Source: Bacteroidales bacterium
GTDB lineage: Bacteria; Bacteroidota; Bacteroidia; Bacteroidales; UBA932
Assembly: GCA_017455065.1 (NCBI GenBank)
Contig: JAFTBU010000058.1
Location: 1 to 40,816 of the forward strand
Direction of reading: 5' to 3'
Length of the DNA: 40,816 nt
Made by a program: the position numbers and the translations under genes. This document shows, one piece after another, positions 35,448 through 40,816 of this stretch. Every line of letters starts with the position of its first letter. The first letter of the stretch is position 1. The notes under the pieces were generated by a model. The model worked only from the letters and a program-made list of their open reading frames with translations, had not been told where the DNA came from and did not search any database.

Positions 35448-35463
35448 TGTTCCACGTGGAACA
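35448..35463. promoter_or_regulatory. parS-like centromere site between mnmG and ruvA
   Basis: An identical palindrome TGTTCCACGTGGAACA fills exactly the 16 bases between the mnmG TGA (35445-35447) and the ruvA stop (TTA on this strand, 35464-35466). Nothing else lies in the gap. The palindrome could also fold as a bidirectional hairpin in both transcripts. Confidence 0.85.
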
Positions 35464-36057
35464 TTAGAGCATTTTCAGGGCTTCTTTGATTATGTCCTCC
35501 ACCTTTGCAGCGGGGTTCTTTTTCAGTATAGCCTTGATGGCCTTGTCGATGTTCTGCTTGTTGAACCCAAGTATTTGGAGGGCAGAAGAAGCTTCTTCCA
35601 CATTCTCGTTTTTCTCCGCAAAGAACAGTGCCTCAGCATCTGCGCTGCCGCCTTTGATTATCTTGTCCTTAAGCTCCAAAATTAGCCTCTGGGCACTCTT
35701 GAGGCCTATTCCTTTGACAGATTTGATGGTGTTGGTATTCTCCGAAAGTATCGCCTCCCTGAGTTCATCCGGCGACAGCGAAGACAAAATCATCCTGGCC
35801 GAAGCGGCTCCGATACCGGACACGCTGGTGATCTGGCAGAACAGTTCTCTTTCGCTCTTGGTCGCGAAGCCGTAATCTACCGTAGTCCCTTCCCGTGGGT
35901 TGGCCTGCTGCTGGATATACACCGTCCCTTCGCTTTTTCCTTCAAATGCCGCGTAGGTCTGCAGGGATATTTCTACTGCGTAGCCAATACCCTGATTGTC
36001 AATTACTAAGCGAGTCGGCGTGAGCTCCGCCACCCTGCCTGAAATGTAATCTGTCAT
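35464..36057 (-). CDS. ruvA: Holliday junction DNA helicase subunit RuvA
   Basis: A 197-residue junction-binding protein that loads RuvB rings on Holliday junctions. An N-terminal OB-fold (MTDYISGRVAELTPTRLVIDNQGIGYAVEIS), two helix-hairpin-helix motifs (ITSVSGIGAASARMIL and IKSVKGIGLKSAQRLILELKDK) and a C-terminal domain that contacts RuvB (SALQILGFNKQNIDKAIKAIL) are in order. I chose ATG 36057, giving normal length; a longer frame begins at 36108 but crosses the -7 box. It is a single gene, divergent from sufS. Confidence 0.96.
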   Translation of the reverse strand: MTDYISGRVAELTPTRLVIDNQGIGYAVEISLQTYAAFEGKSEGTVYIQQQANPREGTTVDYGFATKSERELFCQITSVSGIGAASARMILSSLSPDELREAILSENTNTIKSVKGIGLKSAQRLILELKDKIIKGGSADAEALFFAEKNENVEEASSALQILGFNKQNIDKAIKAILKKNPAAKVEDIIKEALKML

Positions 36058-36086
36058 AAACTCGATATTTCTTGATCTTATCTGTA

Positions 36087-36094
36087 CAAATATA
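36087..36094 (-). promoter_or_regulatory. -7 box of ruvA
   Basis: On the minus strand TATATTTG fits TAnnTTTG, about 29 bases before the ruvA start. It lies back to back with the sufS -7 box 24 bases away. Confidence 0.5.
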
Positions 36095-36117
36095 GGATTT
36101 TTGGCCAAGAAAAATGC

Positions 36118-36125
36118 TATCTTTG
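36118..36125 (+). promoter_or_regulatory. -7 box of the sufS operon
   Basis: TATCTTTG fits TAnnTTTG and ends 9 bases before the sufS ATG at 36135. It excludes the upstream in-frame ATG at 36114 as a start from this promoter. Confidence 0.55.
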
Positions 36126-36134
36126 CGTTTCAAT

Positions 36135-37364
36135 ATGAATCAGATAGAGTTCATAAGAAGCCAATTCCCCCAGCTGGGCGAGAAAGTGTACGGCAAGGAC
36201 CTGGTCTACCTGGACAATGCCGCGACCTCTCTCCGTCCCCGCAGCGTCGTGCAAAAATGGGAGGAGATGTCGCTGAGGTACAATTCAAACCTCCACCGGG
36301 CCGTGCACCGTATCGCGCAGCTCGCTACGGAGGAGTATGAGGCCACCCGCGAGGCAGTAAGGGCCTTTATCAATGCTGAAAGCGCTTCGGAGATAGTTTT
36401 CACCTACGGCGCCACGGCATCTCTCAACCTCGTTGCATTCTGTTTCGGTGAGGCTTTCGTCTCCGAAGGCGACGAGATCCTGGTTTCCGAGGCGGAGCAC
36501 CACTCCAACATTGTCCCCTGGCAGCTTATGTGCGAGCGCAAAGGCGCCGTCGTCAAGGTGCTTCCTGTCGATGAGCGCGGAGAGCTCCGACTAGACCTCC
36601 TGCCTTCGCTCATCACCCCCCGTACCAAGCTCGTCTGCGTCAGTCACATCTCCAACGTACTGGGTATAGTAAATCCTCTGAAACAGATAGTAAATATTTG
36701 TCATTCAATGAATTGTCCCGTCCTCACCGATGGCGCGCAGGGGATAGTCCACGAGGATGTCGATGTCCGCGAGACCGGCTGCGATTTCTATGTGTTCTCG
36801 GGTCACAAGCTTTTCGCCGCACCCGGCACGGGAGTGCTCTACGCCAAGCGTTCCTTCCTGGACAGTTTCCCTCCTTACATGGGCGGCGGTGAGATGATCG
36901 ACACGGTCCGCTGGAGCGGGACGACCTACGCCCTCCCTCCGCACAAGTTCGAGGCCGGCACCCAGAACATCTCCGGCACTCCTACACTGGTGCCTGCGAT
37001 AGAGATGGCTGAAGCATTGAGACAGAATGAGATAGACCAGCTTCAAACAGCCCTCAGGGACTATGTCTCGAGCGAGTTGAAAGCTATTTCCGGACTCAGG
37101 ATTTTCGGAGAGCCCTGCTCGGATGAAAACAAGATCCCCCTCTTTTCGTTCAGCGTGGAGGGAGCCCACCACGAAGATCTCGCCCTGCTCCTGGACAAGA
37201 TGGGAGTGGCGGTCCGCTCCGGCCAGATGTGCGCCGAGCCTCTTATGGACCGGTTCGGCGTGACAGGGATGCTGAGGGCATCCTTCGCCCCCTACAACAC
37301 CATGCAGGAGGCGGAATATTTCATAGCTTCTCTCAGAAAAGCGATAACGATGCTGAGAGGATAA
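36135..37364 (+). CDS. sufS: Cysteine desulfurase SufS
   Basis: A 409-residue pyridoxal-phosphate enzyme that takes sulfur from cysteine for iron-sulfur cluster assembly. The PLP-binding lysine is Lys225 in SGHKLFAAPGTG; the persulfide cysteine is Cys366 in RSGQMCAEPLM, the group II pattern. It begins YLDNAATSLRP near residue 25. The start at 36135 follows the -7 box. sufE follows after 11 bases, so sulfur transfer SufS to SufE is encoded as a unit. sufB, sufC and sufD are not in the window. Confidence 0.96.
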   Translation: MNQIEFIRSQFPQLGEKVYGKDLVYLDNAATSLRPRSVVQKWEEMSLRYNSNLHRAVHRIAQLATEEYEATREAVRAFINAESASEIVFTYGATASLNLVAFCFGEAFVSEGDEILVSEAEHHSNIVPWQLMCERKGAVVKVLPVDERGELRLDLLPSLITPRTKLVCVSHISNVLGIVNPLKQIVNICHSMNCPVLTDGAQGIVHEDVDVRETGCDFYVFSGHKLFAAPGTGVLYAKRSFLDSFPPYMGGGEMIDTVRWSGTTYALPPHKFEAGTQNISGTPTLVPAIEMAEALRQNEIDQLQTALRDYVSSELKAISGLRIFGEPCSDENKIPLFSFSVEGAHHEDLALLLDKMGVAVRSGQMCAEPLMDRFGVTGMLRASFAPYNTMQEAEYFIASLRKAITMLRG

Positions 37365-37375
37365 ACAAGACAGAA

Positions 37376-37792
37376 ATGAAGACCCTTGAAGAAGCAAAAC
37401 AGGAAATTACTGATGAGTTCGGCCTGTTCGACGACTGGCTGGACAGATACGAATATCTAATAAGTCTCGGAAAGAATCTGGAACCCTACCCCGAGTCCGC
37501 CAAGACTGATGACAAGCTGATAAAAGGCTGTCAGTCACGGGTTTGGCTGGACTGGAAGGTAGAGGACGGGAAGATGTATTTCAGCGCCGACAGCGACGCG
37601 ATCATCACCAAGGGCATCATCTCCCTGCTGGTGAGCGTCTATTCCGGCAGGACTCCCGCTGAGATCGCGGGGGACGACTTCGCCTTCCTGGACGAGATCG
37701 GCCTGAGGGAGAATCTCTCTCCCACCAGGTCCAACGGTCTGGTTTCGATGATTTCCACCATACGCACCGCAGCATCCCGGCAACTATCATGA
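37376..37792 (+). CDS. sufE: Sulfur acceptor protein SufE
   Basis: A 138-residue protein that accepts persulfide sulfur from SufS and boosts its activity. The acceptor Cys52 lies in KLIKGCQSRVWL, the family hallmark. The later ADSDAIITKGIISLLVSVYSG and the NLSPTRSNGLVSM block are also typical. The frame extends upstream into sufS, but ATG 37376 gives the usual length and start (MKTLEEAKQEI). Its stop overlaps the sufT start by 4 bases (ATGA at 37789-37792). Confidence 0.95.
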   Translation: MKTLEEAKQEITDEFGLFDDWLDRYEYLISLGKNLEPYPESAKTDDKLIKGCQSRVWLDWKVEDGKMYFSADSDAIITKGIISLLVSVYSGRTPAEIAGDDFAFLDEIGLRENLSPTRSNGLVSMISTIRTAASRQLS

Positions 37793-38151
37793 GTGAGGAG
37801 AACAAGGAAGTGTTGACAGCGGAGGACGTCAAGAACCTGGCGCCGCTGTACGAAGATGTAGTCCTGGCCCTGAAGCAGGTCTACGACCCCGAAATACCCG
37901 TAAACATATACGATCTCGGACTTATCTACGAACTTCACATAGACAAGTCCGGCCACGTCAGCATCAAAATGACCTTCACAGCCCCCACCTGCCCCATGGC
38001 GGACGATGTGATGGCCGAGGTCAAGCATAGCGTCGAGCTCACGCCCGGCGTCACCGGCTGCGACATCGAACTGGTTTTCGAGCCTGTCTGGGACCAGAGC
38101 ATGCTTTCCGACGAAGCCCGGGTGGCCCTGGGCATGGACCCGGACATGTGA
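37789..38151 (+). CDS. sufT: SUF-associated MIP18/DUF59 protein SufT
   Basis: A 120-residue MIP18-family (DUF59) protein that helps mature iron-sulfur proteins. The motif VYDPEIPVNIYDLGLIYEL (about 31-49) and TAPTCPMADDV with conserved Cys68 are present, as is the terminal EPVWDQSMLSDEAR segment. It overlaps sufE by 4 bases and folK by one base at TGATG (or four if folK uses GTG), so it belongs to the suf operon. Whether it is a scaffold or a carrier is not settled for the family. Confidence 0.9.
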   Translation: MSEENKEVLTAEDVKNLAPLYEDVVLALKQVYDPEIPVNIYDLGLIYELHIDKSGHVSIKMTFTAPTCPMADDVMAEVKHSVELTPGVTGCDIELVFEPVWDQSMLSDEARVALGMDPDM

Positions 38152-38579
38152 TGGCCGCGGTGGATGTCACATTGGCCCTGGGGACCAATCTCGGGGACAG
38201 GGAAACCAACATCAAGGTGGCCCTGACGCTGCTGGACCTGGCATTCGGCTCCCATTACACAGCCATCACCCCGGTGATGGAAACGGCTGCGGTGGGCTTC
38301 GACGGTCCGGCGTTCCTGAATTGCCTCGTACGCTACAGAACCTCCCGCAGACCGCTGACGGTGCTGAAGCTCTGCAAAGGGGTGGAGAAGGCCATGGGCC
38401 GCACCGACGCCCCGGAATACGACGCCGACGGCCGCAGGATATACCACGACCGTATCATCGACGTGGACATCCTGTACTACGGAAAGACGCACATGGACAC
38501 CCCGGAGCTCAAAATTCCTCACCCTCAAGTGGAAACGCGTGCGTACATAAAGGAACTTTTACTATTTTTGCACGATTAA
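38151..38579 (+). CDS. folK: 2-amino-4-hydroxy-6-hydroxymethyldihydropteridine pyrophosphokinase
   Basis: A 142-residue enzyme that transfers pyrophosphate from ATP to the hydroxymethyl pterin in folate synthesis. LALGTNLGDRETNI at the N-terminus, the Mg/ATP motif IIDVDILYYG, and IPHPQVETRAYI near the C-terminus define the family. The start is ATG 38151, overlapping the sufT stop (TGATG); a GTG three bases earlier would add one residue. Its place behind the suf genes links it by transcription, not function. The folate partners thyA and folA are elsewhere in the window. Confidence 0.95.
   Translation: MAAVDVTLALGTNLGDRETNIKVALTLLDLAFGSHYTAITPVMETAAVGFDGPAFLNCLVRYRTSRRPLTVLKLCKGVEKAMGRTDAPEYDADGRRIYHDRIIDVDILYYGKTHMDTPELKIPHPQVETRAYIKELLLFLHD
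38563..38570 (+). promoter_or_regulatory. -7 box of glyS
   Basis: TATTTTTG fits TAnnTTTG and lies inside the end of folK, 19 bases before the glyS ATG. It suggests an additional promoter for glyS within the suf-folK unit. Confidence 0.45.
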
Positions 38580-38589
38580 AAACAAAGAT

Positions 38590-40128
38590 ATGACTCAGGA
38601 CGAATTATTCAAGGTACTCGTAGCTCACTGCAAGGAGTACGGATTTATTTTCCCTTCCAGCGAGATTTACGACGGACTTGCCGCCGTGTACGACTACGGC
38701 CAGATGGGCGTTGAGCTCAAGAACAATATCAAGCAGTACTGGTGGAACGCCATGACCCGCCTCAATGAAAACATCGTGGGTATCGATTCCTGCATCTTCA
38801 TGCACCCCAAGATCTGGGAGGCTTCCGGCCACGTGAGCGCATTCAACGACCCCCTCATCGACAACAAAGACTCCAAGAAACGCTATCGCGCCGACGTCCT
38901 GATCGAGGATTATCTCGGCAAGCTTGAGGAAAAGGTCAACAAGGAAGTGGAGAAAGGCCGCAAGAAGTTCGGCGAGAGCTTCGACGAGGCCCAGTTCCGC
39001 GCCACCAACCCCAACGTGCTCCGCGAGCAGGCCAAGTATGACGAGATCCACAACCGCTACGTCGCAGCCGAGCAGGCCTCCGATTTCGCCGAATACCGCC
39101 AGATCATCTACGATTGCAACATAGTCTGCCCCATCAGCGGCACCTGCAACTGGACCGAAGTGCGTCAGTTCAACCTGATGTTCTCCACCTCCATGGGCAG
39201 CACCTCCGAGGGCGCCAACATCATCTATCTGCGTCCCGAGACCGCCCAGGGCATCTTCGTGAACTACCTGAACGTACAGAAGACCGGCCGCATGAAGATT
39301 CCCTTCGGCATCGCCCAGATAGGCAAGGCCTTCCGCAACGAGATCGTCGCCCGCCAGTTCATCTTCCGCATGAGGGAGTTCGAGCAGATGGAGATGCAGT
39401 TCTTCATCAAGCCGGGCACCGAGCTCGACTGGTTCGCAAAATGGAAGGAGCAGCGTATGAAGTGGCATGTCAATATCGGCATGGGTGCGGAGAATTACCG
39501 CTTCCACGACCATGAGAAACTGGCCCACTACGCTAATGCCGCGACCGATATCGAGTTCAATTTCCCGTTCGGATTCAAGGAGCTGGAGGGTATCCACAGC
39601 CGCACGAACTTCGATCTGGGCAATCACCAGAAGTTCTCCGGAAAGAAGATCGAGTACTTCGATCCCGAAGAGAATCAGGCATATACGCCGTATGTGGTGG
39701 AGACTTCCATCGGCGTGGACCGCATGGTCCTGGCCGTCCTGTCACACTCGTTCCACGAGGAACAGTTGGAGAACGGCGAGACCCGCGTGGTGATGAGCAT
39801 CCCCGCTCCTCTCGCCCCGGTGAAGGCCGCAGTGCTGCCGCTAGTGAAGAAAGACGGTCTGCCCGAGCTGGCTCAGGAAATCATGAACGACCTGAAATAC
39901 GATTTCAATTGCCAATACGAGGAGAAGGATTCCATCGGCAAGCGTTATCGTCGCCAGGATGCCATCGGAACGCCGTTCTGCATCACCGTGGACCACGATT
40001 CCCTGAATGACCGCTGCGTGACCGTGCGCGACCGTGACACGATGGAGCAGCAGCGCGTTCCCATCGCCCAGCTGCGTGCGATGATCGATGAAAAGGTGAA
40101 TCTGAACAACCTGCTCAGGAAACTTTAG
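38590..40128 (+). CDS. glyS: Glycyl-tRNA synthetase (single-chain class II)
   Basis: A 512-residue alpha2-type glycyl-tRNA synthetase that charges tRNA-Gly with glycine. It has the GFIFPSSEIY N-terminal block, LRPETAQGIFVNY, class II motif 2 (GKAFRNEIVARQFIFRMREFEQMEMQFF region) and motif 3 in VETSIGVDRMVLAVL. The C-terminal anticodon-binding domain starts near IPAPLAPVKAAVLPL. This is the single-chain form, not the separate alpha and beta chains of E. coli. The next gene starts 7 bases after the stop. Confidence 0.97.
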   Translation: MTQDELFKVLVAHCKEYGFIFPSSEIYDGLAAVYDYGQMGVELKNNIKQYWWNAMTRLNENIVGIDSCIFMHPKIWEASGHVSAFNDPLIDNKDSKKRYRADVLIEDYLGKLEEKVNKEVEKGRKKFGESFDEAQFRATNPNVLREQAKYDEIHNRYVAAEQASDFAEYRQIIYDCNIVCPISGTCNWTEVRQFNLMFSTSMGSTSEGANIIYLRPETAQGIFVNYLNVQKTGRMKIPFGIAQIGKAFRNEIVARQFIFRMREFEQMEMQFFIKPGTELDWFAKWKEQRMKWHVNIGMGAENYRFHDHEKLAHYANAATDIEFNFPFGFKELEGIHSRTNFDLGNHQKFSGKKIEYFDPEENQAYTPYVVETSIGVDRMVLAVLSHSFHEEQLENGETRVVMSIPAPLAPVKAAVLPLVKKDGLPELAQEIMNDLKYDFNCQYEEKDSIGKRYRRQDAIGTPFCITVDHDSLNDRCVTVRDRDTMEQQRVPIAQLRAMIDEKVNLNNLLRKL

Positions 40129-40135
40129 TTAGCAT

Positions 40136-40816
40136 ATGAAAACGATTATCTGTGGCCTCACCGCGCTCTTTTCCGCGATGTCGTTCGCGGCTTGTAACCA
40201 ATCTGACCCGATAAGTGGCTCTGACCCGCGGGCAAAGATCACTATCGGCACACTTCTGGAGGAAATGGTGGACCGTGATGCCGTGGCCCGCTATCCCATA
40301 CCGGAGTATAAGCAGGCTTCTTTCAGCAGTTATGACCGGACTTCCGTTTCGAAGGACCAGAACTGGTTTGCCAATGGCGACAACAACTGGTTTCTTCGTC
40401 GCGAAACCAACTCGGGGCGTGAAGAATATGTGCTTTTTGACGCAGACGGCCCGGGAGTGATTACACGTTGGTGGATGACCTTCGCCGGAACGGGCGGAGG
40501 AGAGGGAGGACTCCGCATATATATTGACAATGCCGAAGAACCGGTCATTTCGGGCACTCCGTTCCGTCTTGTCAGCGGGGATAAAATCACGGTTTCGCCT
40601 CTGGCGAGTTCCATCTCCGTTCTGACACCGCGGGAGCAGCGCGGACACAATCTCTTTTACCCCATCCCTTATAGTAAGCATTGTAAGATTACATATTGTT
40701 CCCAGAATATTACCCCGGACGGAGACAGACATGTCCTCGGCGGGGAGTGTATTTATTACAATATAGAATACCGTACATATGCGCCCGGAACGGAAGTAGA
40801 GTCCTTTTCCCAGGAG
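40136..40816 (+). CDS. Lipoprotein with DUF2961/GH172-like domain (partial, cut by window end)
   Basis: The first 227 codons of an exported lipoprotein; the frame is open to the last base. Signal peptide with lipobox FAAC (Cys20). From about residue 60 the sequence resembles the DUF2961 domain, now glycoside hydrolase family 172: ASFSSYDRTS, then a DNNWF segment and DADGPGVITRWWMTFAG, followed by a strand-rich part (RIYIDNAEEPVISGTP). Members act on fructofuranose or arabinofuranose glycans. Recognition is from memory of the family pattern. It uses a less biased codon set than glyS and may begin a separate glycan-use locus outside the window. Confidence 0.75.
   Translation, partial: MKTIICGLTALFSAMSFAACNQSDPISGSDPRAKITIGTLLEEMVDRDAVARYPIPEYKQASFSSYDRTSVSKDQNWFANGDNNWFLRRETNSGREEYVLFDADGPGVITRWWMTFAGTGGGEGGLRIYIDNAEEPVISGTPFRLVSGDKITVSPLASSISVLTPREQRGHNLFYPIPYSKHCKITYCSQNITPDGDRHVLGGECIYYNIEYRTYAPGTEVESFSQE

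Noticed and set aside
37229-37375. N-terminal extension of SufE into sufS
   Set aside because: It overlaps the conserved end of sufS in another frame and lacks SufE similarity; ATG 37376 gives normal length.

Overview
The window looks like chromosomal DNA of a GC-rich member of the Bacteroidales (Bacteroidetes). The evidence is: several promoter -7 boxes of the Bacteroidetes type (TAnnTTTG); few Shine-Dalgarno sequences before starts; a single-chain glycyl-tRNA synthetase; a long (about 650 residue) flavoprotein subunit of succinate dehydrogenase/fumarate reductase; a CoaX-OMP-TPR-LptC-PpiD cluster; and several lipoproteins and beta-barrel proteins typical of the group. I see no phage, insertion sequence, CRISPR array, rRNA or tRNA gene. 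Genus and species cannot be told from this sequence alone.

Layout. Bases 1-849 hold no convincing gene. They are GC-rich and full of inverted repeats, including two related perfect hairpins (62-92 and 112-146), a duplicated 19-mer and a 24-bp tandem repeat. Next come a secreted histidine-type phosphatase and mutS (+). A six-gene minus-strand operon follows (10841 down to 4848): a thioredoxin-fold lipoprotein, galM, thyA, folA and two tandem sodium-dependent transporters. Divergent from it is a large HExxH/propeller/barrel protein with a CpXC zinc protein. ychF (-), an endonuclease/exonuclease/phosphatase-family protein (+) and galK (+) come next. A minus-strand envelope cluster (coaX, outer-membrane protein, TPR protein, lptC, ppiD) and mfd (-) are followed by ruvB (+), sdhA-sdhB (+), hflX and tonB (-), ybeY-mnmG (+) and ruvA (-). 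The window closes with a sufS-sufE-sufT-folK-glyS run (+) and the start of a DUF2961/GH172-type lipoprotein cut by the right edge.

How the genes fit together. DNA repair and recombination is well represented (mutS, mfd, ruvB, ruvA). So are folate and thymidylate synthesis (thyA, folA, folK), galactose use (galM, galK), iron-sulfur cluster assembly (sufS, sufE, sufT) and envelope biogenesis (lptC, ppiD, tonB, OMPs).

The most striking non-genic signal is a pair of perfect 16-bp palindromes matching the chromosomal centromere site parS. One lies inside the 3' end of mnmG. The other fills exactly the 16 bases between the convergent stop codons of mnmG and ruvA. About 8 kb away, the mfd-ruvB intergenic region carries a cluster of DnaA-box-like TT(A/T)TCAAC motifs next to an AT-rich stretch. 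Together these suggest, without proving, an origin-proximal position. Other points are an sdhAB pair with no adjacent cytochrome b subunit, promoters that imply nearly leaderless mRNAs, and a terminator that abuts the hflX start codon.
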